This document shows, one piece after another, positions 42,506 through 50,899 of a DNA stretch of 64,000 nt; positions within the stretch are counted from its first letter, which is position 1; each line of letters starts with the position of its first letter. A program made the translations under genes and the position numbers. The notes below the pieces were generated by a model that worked only from the letters and a program-made list of their open reading frames with translations, was not told the origin of the DNA and made no database searches. The stretch is taken from assembly GCF_000455365.1 (NCBI RefSeq), contig NZ_HG315686.1, forward strand, positions 87,871-151,870, read 5' to 3'. This DNA comes from Halopiger djelfimassiliensis (lineage in GTDB: Archaea; Halobacteriota; Halobacteria; Halobacteriales; Natrialbaceae).

Positions 42506-43726
42506 TCAGTCCGACTCGAAAAGCCAGAGCACTACCGCAAGCACGGTCGCGGCGACGACCGAGGCCGTCAGTAGCCAGAACGCCGGGCGGAAGCCGACCG
42601 TTTCCGACAGCGCTCCGACGACCGCGGGAGCGACAGCCCCTGCGGCCATCAACAGCGTTCGGACGACGCCTAACCCGCCGCCGGCGAGGTCGTCGGGGAT
42701 CGCCGCCATCAGATACGCGCCTCGAACGGGGCGAAACCCGTGTGATCCGATCCCGACGGCGACGAGTAGCGCTCCGAGCGCGATCGGCCCCGCCGTTCCG
42801 GTCAGCGAGACGAACGCAACCAGTGCACTCGAGGCCAGTCCGAGCGTTGCAGTGACGATCGGGAGCTGGCCGACCCGATCGCTGAGGTCGCCGGTCACGA
42901 GTTGCACGAGGCTCGCGAGGAACAGTCCGCTGTAGAGGAATCCGGCCGTTGCTTCCGTCAACCCCGCTTCTTCGGTCAGGTACAGCGGTGCGAACGCGAC
43001 GAACCCGTTGTAGGTGAACGAAAACAGCACCGTCAACAGCGCGAAGGCCGAAAACTGCCAATCGCGAAAGAGCGCCACGTACCGGTCGACCCCGTCGGTG
43101 CCGATGCTGACGGCGGTCGCGTTCGGTTCGTCCGACACGCGGGTCCGGGCCTGCCTTCGAAACGCGGCGGCGAGCGCGAGACCGACGACTCCAGCAGCCA
43201 GATACACCAGTCGCCAGCCCGCTCCCAGCCCGAAGGTGATGCCCGTGACTGCGACGACGGCAGCGGGCGCGACGACCCCGCCGAAGGCCCCGAACGTGTC
43301 CAAAACGCCGAGCGCCCTGCCGGTCCGTGCGGGATAGGCGCGTGACAACAGCCGTACTGCGACGGTCTTGTGCGCGCCGGTTCCGGCACCCATGACGAGC
43401 ATCGCCCCCACGAGGACGACGAACGGCGAATCGACGACCAGGGCAAGCGACGCGACCGTCGCGACGAGTGCACCCGCCGTGATGACGGTCACTGATCCGA
43501 GGCGATCGGCGAGAACGCCCGACGGAAACTGCATGGCCGCATAGACGAGCATAAACCCGGTGAACGCGGTTCCGAGGGCGGCGTTCGAGACGCCGTAACT
43601 CGCGCGGAACGAGCCGAAAAGCGGCGGGAACGTGTACCGAAGGAACTTCGCGAGAAACCAGATCCCCGCCGTCAACAGGAGCACGTCGAAGCGGGCGACC
43701 CGCCGGACCGCCTTGGAAACCACCAT
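42506..43726 (-). CDS. Major facilitator superfamily transporter
   Basis: A 406-residue MFS protein with about 12 hydrophobic segments. The MFS motif is seen at FPSGVLADRLGSVTVITAGAL (between helices 2 and 3), with the second-half equivalent VTGDLSDRVGQLPIV. Start MVVSKAVRRVARFD; the residues before it in the open frame are not family-like. Substrate unknown. It is divergent from a small zinc-finger gene at 43936. Confidence 0.9.
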   Translation of the reverse strand: MVVSKAVRRVARFDVLLLTAGIWFLAKFLRYTFPPLFGSFRASYGVSNAALGTAFTGFMLVYAAMQFPSGVLADRLGSVTVITAGALVATVASLALVVDSPFVVLVGAMLVMGAGTGAHKTVAVRLLSRAYPARTGRALGVLDTFGAFGGVVAPAAVVAVTGITFGLGAGWRLVYLAAGVVGLALAAAFRRQARTRVSDEPNATAVSIGTDGVDRYVALFRDWQFSAFALLTVLFSFTYNGFVAFAPLYLTEEAGLTEATAGFLYSGLFLASLVQLVTGDLSDRVGQLPIVTATLGLASSALVAFVSLTGTAGPIALGALLVAVGIGSHGFRPVRGAYLMAAIPDDLAGGGLGVVRTLLMAAGAVAPAVVGALSETVGFRPAFWLLTASVVAATVLAVVLWLFESD

Positions 43727-43851
43727 TCGGTTCCCAGAGGCGTCCGCGGTGACGAGAATCCTCCGATCGAGATGCGGCGCACCCACCCTCGCGTTCCCCC
43801 GAAGCGCCCGATAGCCGTGATCATTCGAGACGACGTTCGCCGAACGAAGAC

Positions 43852-43892
43852 TTAAGGTGATAATATGGCATATCTATTATATTGCTCCTTAA
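43852..43892. promoter_or_regulatory. Nested inverted repeats upstream of a zinc-finger gene
   Basis: TTAAGG (43852) pairs with CCTTAA (43887), and inside them ATAATA (43860) pairs with TATTAT (43875). The AT-rich nested palindrome lies just upstream of a TATA box (ccttatatac, 43905-43914) of the zinc-finger gene at 43936, and in the region divergent to the MFS gene. A candidate regulator-binding region. Confidence 0.35.
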
Positions 43893-43935
43893 CCGGTGAA
43901 CCTTATATACTCGTTCGTGGTCGAATCGAGTACCG

Positions 43936-44112
43936 ATGACAGTACACACCGAGTGGGTCGATCCGATCACCTGTCCGTTCTGTGGCGACGAACTCGCATC
44001 GCCGGGTGCCGGGTTCGTCGATCACATCGACGAGAGTACCGACTGCGAAACCGGTTTCGAGCAGTGGCGGGAGAACGTGTCCGGAGATCTCGCCGGCGAA
44101 TGGTCGGGCTAA
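43936..44112 (+). CDS. Small C2H2-like zinc-finger protein (58 aa)
   Basis: 58 residues starting MTVHTEWVDPITCPFCGDEL, then FVDHIDESTDCETGFEQW. CPFC with a downstream H and C suggest one zinc site. TATA box ccttatatac lies about 27 bp upstream of the ATG, so the transcript is probably leaderless. No function can be named. Confidence 0.8.
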   Translation: MTVHTEWVDPITCPFCGDELASPGAGFVDHIDESTDCETGFEQWRENVSGDLAGEWSG

Positions 44113-44128
44113 CGCAGCGACGGATCGG

Positions 44129-44599
44129 TTACTCGAAGTCCGGCAGATCCTCGGGCGGTTCGTACTCCGCTTCCCAGTCGATGTACTCCTCTTTGAGGAC
44201 GACCGAGACGATCTGCCCGAGTTCGGTGAGTTCGGCGTTGATCGAGGAGACGGTCCCCCAGGTATCGAGGTCGGGATGGTACTCCCGAACCTGCCAGTCT
44301 TCGGGAATCCCCGGCGCGTGGTAGCCGACCCGGTCGGCGAAATCGTCCCAGAAGAAGTCGAACTCCGCAAAGAGATCGAGATCGCGGATGATCTCGTACT
44401 CCCGCTCGTCGAGGTCGGTCCCGTCGAGCCACTCGTCGACGGCTTGCTCCCATGCACCCTCCGCGAGGAACGTCTCGAGTTCCTCGCGTCGGTAGTCGAT
44501 CTCGTCGGCTCCGTCGGCGCTGATCGTGGCGTCGTCGTACTCGTTCGGATCGACGAACTCCAGTTCCGGCGGATCGGGTGGTTCGACCTCGAGTCCCAT
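44129..44599 (-). CDS. Acidic haloarchaeal protein of unknown function (156 aa)
   Basis: Starts MGLEVEPPDPPELEFVDPNEYDDA. Rich in Asp/Glu and aromatic residues (FDFFWDDFADRVGYHAPGIPEDW). No signal peptide, transmembrane or catalytic motif is visible. The ordered middle segment around DLFAEFDFFWDDF suggests a folded soluble protein. It ends 16 bp after the convergent zinc-finger gene. Confidence 0.65.
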   Translation of the reverse strand: MGLEVEPPDPPELEFVDPNEYDDATISADGADEIDYRREELETFLAEGAWEQAVDEWLDGTDLDEREYEIIRDLDLFAEFDFFWDDFADRVGYHAPGIPEDWQVREYHPDLDTWGTVSSINAELTELGQIVSVVLKEEYIDWEAEYEPPEDLPDFE

Positions 44600-44718
44600 G
44601 CGCGGACGTAGGCCCGGTCGCGGGATAAGGATTCTCACCTCCGTGTACCGCTTGCCGACTCCGTGCCGGCGCACGGCATTCCCGTACAGTTATTTCTGTC
44701 GGACGGGTTACGTTACGT

Positions 44719-45117
44719 ATGGCCAGCGAGAGCGACGGCAGTGACTACAGCCTCACGGAGATTTTCGCAATAAAGTTCGTTCTGGCCGACATCCTGATCA
44801 TCGCCGTCCTGTTACTGGGCGGTCCGTTGTACGCGCTTGCGATCACCGCGTTGTTCGTGCTCAGTACGTTTCTGATCTGGTATCTCACACAACGAACCGG
44901 GACGGAACCGGATCGGACCCACGAGGCCGACTCCTCGTCTCCGTCCCGCGCCGGTTCCGAGCGCGATCCCGTCACGAAACTCCAGAACCGGTACGCCGCC
45001 GGTGAACTCTCCGAATCGGAGTTCGAGGAGAAACTCGAGCGGTTGATCGACGCCAACGAGCGCGCCGAAGCCGCGGGCGTGGATACGGCGGAGTTGTCGC
45101 TGGAGCGCACGAGCTGA
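44719..45117 (+). CDS. Membrane protein with two helices and a SHOCT domain
   Basis: A 132-residue protein. Two hydrophobic segments (KFVLADILIIAVLLLGGPLY and ITALFVLSTFLIWYL) at the N-terminus are followed by a linker and a SHOCT-type C-terminal helix pair (DPVTKLQNRYAAGELSESEFEEKLERLI). SHOCT domains are short oligomerisation or membrane-associated modules. Function unknown. Confidence 0.8.
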   Translation: MASESDGSDYSLTEIFAIKFVLADILIIAVLLLGGPLYALAITALFVLSTFLIWYLTQRTGTEPDRTHEADSSSPSRAGSERDPVTKLQNRYAAGELSESEFEEKLERLIDANERAEAAGVDTAELSLERTS

Positions 45118-45194
45118 GACGGCCGGCGAGGCGGCGTCCGTCAGCGGGGGCTGCGATCCAAACACTCAATCGCCGGTCGATCCTACGATCGACG

Positions 45195-45974
45195 ATGACC
45201 GACTACGAGGCGGCGATCCTCGACGTCGACGGGACGATCGTCCGCGGCGAAACGCTGCTGCCGGACGTAACGGACGGACTACACGCGCTCGAGGACGCTG
45301 GCTGCTCGCGGCTGCTGTTTTCGAACAATCCCACGCGTGGCAGCGACCACTACCGCGGGAAACTCACCCCGCACGGAATCGACGTCGATCCCGGACACGT
45401 CCTCACCTCGGCGACGCTCTCGGCGGAGTTTCTCGCGACGACCCATCCCGACGCAACGGTTTATCTGGTCGGTGGGGAGCGACTCGAGACCATTCTCGAG
45501 GACGCGACCGTCGAGCTGACGAGCGACCCCGACGTGGCCGATGTCGTCCTCGGGTCGTTCGACGACTCGTTCTCCTACGAGACGCTCCGGGATGCACTGC
45601 GAGCGCTCGAGGACGACGTTCCGTTCTACGGGACCGATCCCGACGCGACGATCCCGGTCGACGACGGACTGATTCCCGGATCGGGCGCGATCCTCGCCGC
45701 GATGGAGGCCGTCGCCGGCCGCGAACCCGACGCGATCCTCGGCAAACCGTCGGCGATCGCCGCCGAGGCCGCGACGAACCGACTCGGCGTCGATCCGGCC
45801 GAGACGCTCGTCGTCGGCGATCGACTCGACACCGACATCGCGCTCGGAAACCGGGCCGGAATGACGACGGCGGTCGTCCTTACCGGCGTGACGGACCGGA
45901 CCGACATCCCGGATGCGGCCATCGAACCCGACTACGTGCTCGAGTCGCTCGCCGAACTCGAGACGCTTCTCTGA
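45195..45974 (+). CDS. HAD-superfamily phosphatase (NagD/p-nitrophenylphosphatase type)
   Basis: A 259-residue IIA-subfamily HAD hydrolase: AAILDVDGTIVRGETLL (motif 1 with nucleophile Asp), LLFSNNPTRGSDHY (motif 2), a cap domain, and VVGDRLDTDIALGNRAGMTTAVVLTG (motif 4). Hydrolyses phosphomonoesters such as sugar phosphates or nucleotides; physiological substrate not known. Confidence 0.93.
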   Translation: MTDYEAAILDVDGTIVRGETLLPDVTDGLHALEDAGCSRLLFSNNPTRGSDHYRGKLTPHGIDVDPGHVLTSATLSAEFLATTHPDATVYLVGGERLETILEDATVELTSDPDVADVVLGSFDDSFSYETLRDALRALEDDVPFYGTDPDATIPVDDGLIPGSGAILAAMEAVAGREPDAILGKPSAIAAEAATNRLGVDPAETLVVGDRLDTDIALGNRAGMTTAVVLTGVTDRTDIPDAAIEPDYVLESLAELETLL

Positions 45975-46055
45975 TCGCCGGACCGATCGTATGGCGTCGT
46001 CTCCGACCGACCCGAACGGAATATATTTATCCGGTTCAGTCACGATACTCAAGGT

Positions 46056-46259
46056 ATGAGGGAACGACTCATTCCAGTCCTTCGACGCGCCCGCTATGCG
46101 GCGATCGGTGCGGCCGTCGGGGCCGCGATCGGCGGATTGTTCGACCGAAACGCGGCGAGTACCGGCGGAGCCATCGGCGGGTTCGTGGGTGCTCTCATCG
46201 CCGATACCCGCGGAACGGCCAGTAACTACCTCGAGGACGTCAAAGAGCGGACCGGCTAG
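46056..46259 (+). CDS. Small glycine-zipper protein (67 aa)
   Basis: 67 residues. The central part AAIGAAVGAAIGGLFDRN and GGAIGGFVGALIADT contains glycine-zipper repeats typical of membrane-associated helices. An upstream TATA-like atatatttatcc (46020-46031) lies about 27 bp before the ATG. Function unknown. Confidence 0.72.
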   Translation: MRERLIPVLRRARYAAIGAAVGAAIGGLFDRNAASTGGAIGGFVGALIADTRGTASNYLEDVKERTG

Positions 46260-46405
46260 CTGGTCGGTTCTCGGACGACCGCTCGCACCGCCGGCCACAG
46301 TGCTCCGAAGCGACGCGTCGTCCTTGCTCGATATTCGACGCGTCGATATGTCAATCAGTAACGTATCTCAAGAACGACTATGTTCTCCTCGTCCAGTTAT
46401 CGTGT

Positions 46406-47458
46406 ATGGCCGACTTCGTCACGCCGCCGCCGCTCGAGCCGGGCGACGAGATCGCCGTCGTCGCACCGTCGTCGAACCCGACCGACGAGTTCCCGCACGT
46501 CTACGAACTCGGTCTCGAGCGCCTTCGCGAGGAGTTCGATCTCACGCCGGTCGAGTACCCCACGGTATCGAAATCGGACGAGTACCTCGCCGCCAATCCG
46601 GAAGCGCGCGCTGCGGACGTAATGGACGCCTTCGAGGATCCCGACGTCCGCGGCGTCATCGCGGTCATCGGCGGCAACGATCAGGTGCGGATCCTCGAGC
46701 ACCTCGATCCCGCGGTCCTCCGGGAGAACCCGACGCGGTTCTACGGCTACAGCGACAACACCCACCTCGCGCTGTACCTGTGGAACCTCGGACTCGTTTC
46801 CTACTACGGGCCGACGGTGCTGGCCGAACTCGGGATGGACGGCCGGCTGTTCGACCACACGATCGAGTACACCGAGCGGGCGTTCTTCGACGAGTCGTTC
46901 GGCGAAATCCGGCCGGCCGAGGCATTCACCGACGAACCCGGCGACTGGACCGATCCCGCGTCGCTTTCGGAGCCGCGGACGACCGAACCCAACCCGGGCT
47001 GGCGGTGGGCCGGCGGCGACGACCTCGTCGCGGGCCGGCTCTGGGGCGGCTGTCTCGAAGTCCTCGACCAGCAGTTCCTCGCGGGCCGGTTTCTCCCCGA
47101 CGAGCGGGACCTCGAGGGAACGATTCTTGCCATAGAGACTTCCGAAGAGCTTCCCGATCCCGCCTGGGTGGCGGGCGTGCTCCGGGCGCTCGGCGAACGG
47201 GGGTTACTCGAGCGGTTTGCCGGCGTTCTGGTCGGCCGACCGCCGGCGCGATCCCATCTCGAAGATCGACCCCCGGAACGGCGCGAGACCTACCGGAACC
47301 AACAGCGCGAGGCGATCGCCGGCGTCTTCGAGACGTACAATCCGGACGCGCCGATCGTCTTCGATATCGACGTCGGACACACGTGGCCGACGACGCCGAT
47401 CCCGATCGGCGAACGCGTCGAAATCGATCCACAGAACGAGACGGTCCGGTTCGAGTAA
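46406..47458 (+). CDS. S66 family peptidase (LD-carboxypeptidase/MccF-like)
   Basis: A 350-residue Ser-Glu-His peptidase of family S66: GDEIAVVAPSSNP, VRGVIAVIGGNDQVRIL, the nucleophile region FYGYSDNTHLALYLW, ILAIETSEELPDP, and the catalytic histidine in FDIDVGHTWPTTPIPIG. Family members either cleave murein LD-peptide bonds or, as MccF, hydrolyse aminoacyl-nucleotide antibiotics. Haloarchaea lack murein, so an MccF-like detoxifying or peptide-amide role is more likely. Begins with MADFVTPPP. Confidence 0.88.
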   Translation: MADFVTPPPLEPGDEIAVVAPSSNPTDEFPHVYELGLERLREEFDLTPVEYPTVSKSDEYLAANPEARAADVMDAFEDPDVRGVIAVIGGNDQVRILEHLDPAVLRENPTRFYGYSDNTHLALYLWNLGLVSYYGPTVLAELGMDGRLFDHTIEYTERAFFDESFGEIRPAEAFTDEPGDWTDPASLSEPRTTEPNPGWRWAGGDDLVAGRLWGGCLEVLDQQFLAGRFLPDERDLEGTILAIETSEELPDPAWVAGVLRALGERGLLERFAGVLVGRPPARSHLEDRPPERRETYRNQQREAIAGVFETYNPDAPIVFDIDVGHTWPTTPIPIGERVEIDPQNETVRFE

Positions 47459-47471
47459 GCGGCGACGCGTA

Positions 47472-47918
47472 TCAGCACCCGCCGTTTTCGCCCTCGAGCG
47501 CTCGTTCACGGAGCCGTTTTTCTTCCTCGGTGCTGACGGTCAGTTCGGGAACGTCGGTCGGCGTGTTGTCGTCGTCGATGGCCACGTAGACGAAGTAGGA
47601 TTCGGTCGTCTTCTCCCGCTCTCGCGTCCGCAGGTCTTCCCGTTCGGTGACCAACCGAACGCGGACGCTCGAGGTTCCTGCGGCGTAGACGTAGGCCGTG
47701 ATGTAGGCGGTATCGCCGACCGGAATCGGCCGTTCGAAGTTCATCTGGTTGACCCGTGCGGTGACACACGTCTCCCCCGAAAACCGCATCGCGGACATCG
47801 CACCCACCTCGTCCATCCACTTCATGACGTTGCCGCCGTGGGCAACGTCGAGCATGTTCGCGTGATTCGGCTGCACCATCTCCCGATTCTCGACCAGCGT
47901 CTCCATGAGATCCGTCAT
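47472..47918 (-). CDS. Hotdog-fold acyl-CoA thioesterase
   Basis: A 148-residue hotdog thioesterase: NHANMLDVAHGGNVMKWMDEVGAMSAMRFSG, followed by CVTARVNQMNFERPIPVGD, typical of the BACH/YciA-like family. It cleaves acyl-CoA thioesters to free acids. Stop codon is 14 bp from the S66 gene stop (convergent). Confidence 0.9.
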   Translation of the reverse strand: MTDLMETLVENREMVQPNHANMLDVAHGGNVMKWMDEVGAMSAMRFSGETCVTARVNQMNFERPIPVGDTAYITAYVYAAGTSSVRVRLVTEREDLRTREREKTTESYFVYVAIDDDNTPTDVPELTVSTEEEKRLRERALEGENGGC

Positions 47919-48041
47919 CGGTTGCTGTTCACACGAGACGGCAATCAGTCTTCAGTTTTGGTTCGACTGCCGGCCCCTGCCTGGCCGTCCCACACCATAG
48001 AGTCCGATACTGGTAAAAGTCGTGGCCGAGTTGAGCCGGTA

Positions 48042-49814
48042 ATGAGCGATGCAGGCGACGCCGACGTGCCGGAGCCGCCCTCCCCGCCCGAAACCGATCA
48101 CGGCTCCGTTCACGTCCTCGGGACGGCCCACGTCTCGCAGGCGAGCGTCGACGACGTTCACGAGACGATCGATCGCGAGGAACCCGACGTCGTCGCCGTC
48201 GAACTCGACGAAGGCCGTTACCGGCAGATGCAGGGCGGAACCCCCGACGACATCGAGGCGAAGGATCTCCTTTCGGGAAACACCGTTTTCCAGTTTCTGG
48301 CCTACTGGATGCTTTCGTACGTCCAGTCGCGGCTGGGCGAGAAGTTCGACATCGAACCCGGCGCTGACATGCGAGCCGCCATCGAAGCCGCCGAGCGCAA
48401 CGGCAGCGGCGTCTCCCTCGTCGACCGTGACATTCAGGTGACGATCCAGCGGTTCTGGCAACGACTGTCGTTCACCGAGAAGCTGAAGATGGTCGGCGGT
48501 CTCGCGCTCGGCGTGACCGATCCTCGAACGATCGGCCTCGCACTCGGTGCGGTCGTCGGGATCTTCGTCGGGTTCGTTTTCGCCGCGTTTCTCGCACCGT
48601 TGCTCGGACTCGGCGACCTCCTGTTGCTCGGCGTCACCGCGCCGACGACGCTGCAGTACGTGGGTGCCCTCGGTATCGGCACCGTCGGCGGCGTCCTCGT
48701 TGGCCTCCTCGTTCTCCCCTCGTTCGAGTCGACCGACCGCTATACCGGCGGCGTCCTCAGCGGCGTTTCGATACGGATACTCGCCGGGATCGTCGTCGGG
48801 ATCGCCAGCTGCGTCGCGCTCGTCGCCACCGACACGTTCGTCGGACCGTTCTCCGCCACGACCTTTCAGAACGCCGGGACGTACGCGATCCGCGGAACGA
48901 TCGGCGTTCTCGCCGGCCTTGGTGTCGGCGTCGGTATCGGGGCCGTCATCGGACTCGTCCTCGAGGCGCTCGGCGGCGATGTCGAGGAGATCGACGAGGT
49001 CGATATCGAGGAGATGACCGACGGCGACGTCGTCGCCGCGATGATGGAGGAGTTTCGCCAGTTTAGTCCCCGCGGTGCGAACGCCCTGATCGACGAACGC
49101 GACGCCTACATCGCCCACAACCTCCATACGCTTCGTGAACAGGGATACGACGTCGTCGCCGTCGTCGGGGCCGGCCACAAGGCCGGAATCGAACGATACC
49201 TGCGCAACCCCGAGGAGTTGCCGTCGATGGAGTCGCTAACCGGGACCGCCTCGGGACGTCGATTCTCGCCGCTGAAGATCGTCGGCTATCTGGCGATGGT
49301 CGGGTTCGTCGGCTTTTTCTTCCTGTTGCTTATGGCCGGCGTTCAGAATACGTTCCTGCTTCGGCTCTTTGTAGCGTGGTTCCTGTTCAACGGCATCTTC
49401 GCGTTCACGCTGGCCCGTCTCGCCGGCGCTCGCTGGACCAGCGCCGGCGTCGGCGGGGCGGTCGCGTGGCTGACCAGTATCAACCCGCTGTTGGCCCCCG
49501 GCTGGTTCGCCGGTTACGTCGAACTCAAACACCGCCCGGTCAACGTCAGGGACATCCAGACGCTCAACGACATCATCGGCGATACCGAGCGGCCGATCGG
49601 CGACGCCATCGAAGAGATGTTCGAGGTGCCGCTGTTCCGGCTCATCATGATCGTCGCGCTGACCAATATCGGCAGCATGATCGCGACGTTCCTGTTCTTT
49701 CTCGTCGTCGTCCCCTGGATGGGCCACGAGGTCGGCGGCGTCGACGCACTGATGGGGGAACTGCTCGCCGGCGCCGAGAACAGCCTCGAGTTGATTCGAG
49801 AGGTGATCACGTGA
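48042..49814 (+). CDS. TraB/PrgY family membrane protein
   Basis: A 590-residue protein starting MSDAGDADVPEPPSPP. The N-terminal TraB domain has HVLGTAHVSQASVDDVHETI, VVAVELDEGRYRQM, and a second half DVVAVVGAGHKAGIERYL. Several membrane segments occupy the middle and the last third. TraB/PrgY homologues block peptide-pheromone activity in enterococci and are proposed to be membrane metalloproteases. Its stop TGA overlaps the GTG start of the M50 protease gene, so the two are translationally coupled. Start chosen at 48042; the upstream open frame is not family-like. Confidence 0.88.
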   Translation: MSDAGDADVPEPPSPPETDHGSVHVLGTAHVSQASVDDVHETIDREEPDVVAVELDEGRYRQMQGGTPDDIEAKDLLSGNTVFQFLAYWMLSYVQSRLGEKFDIEPGADMRAAIEAAERNGSGVSLVDRDIQVTIQRFWQRLSFTEKLKMVGGLALGVTDPRTIGLALGAVVGIFVGFVFAAFLAPLLGLGDLLLLGVTAPTTLQYVGALGIGTVGGVLVGLLVLPSFESTDRYTGGVLSGVSIRILAGIVVGIASCVALVATDTFVGPFSATTFQNAGTYAIRGTIGVLAGLGVGVGIGAVIGLVLEALGGDVEEIDEVDIEEMTDGDVVAAMMEEFRQFSPRGANALIDERDAYIAHNLHTLREQGYDVVAVVGAGHKAGIERYLRNPEELPSMESLTGTASGRRFSPLKIVGYLAMVGFVGFFFLLLMAGVQNTFLLRLFVAWFLFNGIFAFTLARLAGARWTSAGVGGAVAWLTSINPLLAPGWFAGYVELKHRPVNVRDIQTLNDIIGDTERPIGDAIEEMFEVPLFRLIMIVALTNIGSMIATFLFFLVVVPWMGHEVGGVDALMGELLAGAENSLELIREVIT

Positions 49815-50443
49815 GCGTCCGCACCCGTCGCCGTTCCGATCCGGAGTTGACCTTCAGCGACAGGGAACTGTTCGACCTCGGCATCGCGTGGACCGCGCTG
49901 TCGGTTGCGTTCGCGTTGTTGCTGGCTCCCGTGCACCGCGGGATGGCATCCATCGGGACCTTCGGTCTAATGGTCGCCCTGAGTTTCATCACGGTCGGCG
50001 TCGCGTTCCTGTTGCACGAACTCGCGCACAAGGTCGTCGCGATCGAACACGGCCAACTCGCCGAGTTCCGCGCGGACTACCAGATGTTGTTTCTCGCCGT
50101 GATGGGCGCGCTCGTGGGCTTTCTGTTCGCCGCGCCGGGAGCCGTCTACCACCGTGGTCGGATCACCGTCCGCGAAAACGCGATGATCGCGCTGGCCGGC
50201 CCGGTTACCAACCATCTGCTCGCGCTCATGTTCTTCCCACTGATGATATTCCCGGGTCTCATCGGGACGATCGGACAGATGGGTGTCTGGATCAACCTGT
50301 TCCTGGCCGCGTTCAACATGATCCCGTTCGGACCGCTAGACGGCAAGTCGGTCTACAACTGGCACAAGGGCGTCTTCGCGATCGTTTTCGTTCCCAGCGT
50401 TCTGCTCGCGGGCTACGTGCTCCTGTTCGTCGGCCTGTTCTGA
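49811..50443 (+). CDS. Site-2-protease-like M50 membrane metallopeptidase
   Basis: A 210-residue integral membrane zinc protease starting at GTG 49811 (MSVRTRRRSDPEL). HExxH is seen in VAFLLHELAHKVVAIEHG and the second metal-binding motif in NMIPFGPLDGKSVYNW. Four to five membrane segments. Family members cut transmembrane peptides. Overlap with the TraB-like gene suggests that both act on membrane or secreted peptides. Confidence 0.88.
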   Translation: MSVRTRRRSDPELTFSDRELFDLGIAWTALSVAFALLLAPVHRGMASIGTFGLMVALSFITVGVAFLLHELAHKVVAIEHGQLAEFRADYQMLFLAVMGALVGFLFAAPGAVYHRGRITVRENAMIALAGPVTNHLLALMFFPLMIFPGLIGTIGQMGVWINLFLAAFNMIPFGPLDGKSVYNWHKGVFAIVFVPSVLLAGYVLLFVGLF

Positions 50444-50584
50444 AAGCAGCGTTTTCGATACCACACACTCGATTCTCGACGTCGAACCTACCGTTTGGCG
50501 CAGCCCGGCTATTCCCTCATATTTAAGACTGTCGCTACTTTGCTACATAGAGCTATCTAATGGGCAAAGGTTTTACTACTGTAA

Positions 50585-50827
50585 ATCGACGATCAGGACG
50601 AACTGGGGATCACCGACGGAAACCTCTCGGGACACATCCAGCGTATGGAGGCTGCAGATGCCGTCAGCGTCGAGAAGCAGTTCGTCGACCGGCGGCCCCA
50701 GACGACCTACGAATTGACCGAGCACGGTCGTGACACGTTCGAATCCCACGTCGACACGCTCGAGGCACTGCTCGAGCAACTCGAGCGGGACGGGTCGGAG
50801 ACGGACGGAGACGCGAGTTCGGAGTGA
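50585..50827 (+). pseudogene. 5-prime-truncated winged-helix regulator
   Basis: An in-frame remnant of about 80 residues begins directly after a stop codon (taa at 50582) and reads DELGITDGNLSGHIQRMEAA, then TYELTEHGRDTFESHV, ending in LEQLERDGSETDGD. This is the recognition helix and wing of a small winged-helix regulator family, but the first two helices and a start codon are missing. The ATG at 50645 would give only the C-terminal part. Probably decayed; a short TATA-like atttaagact is seen upstream at 50521. Confidence 0.6.
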
Positions 50828-50899
50828 TCGGCTCCGGGAACGGAACCCGGCTCGCGCCGGACCGGTGATCTTTTGCTGGCCCCACGCGGTCGTTCCCAC

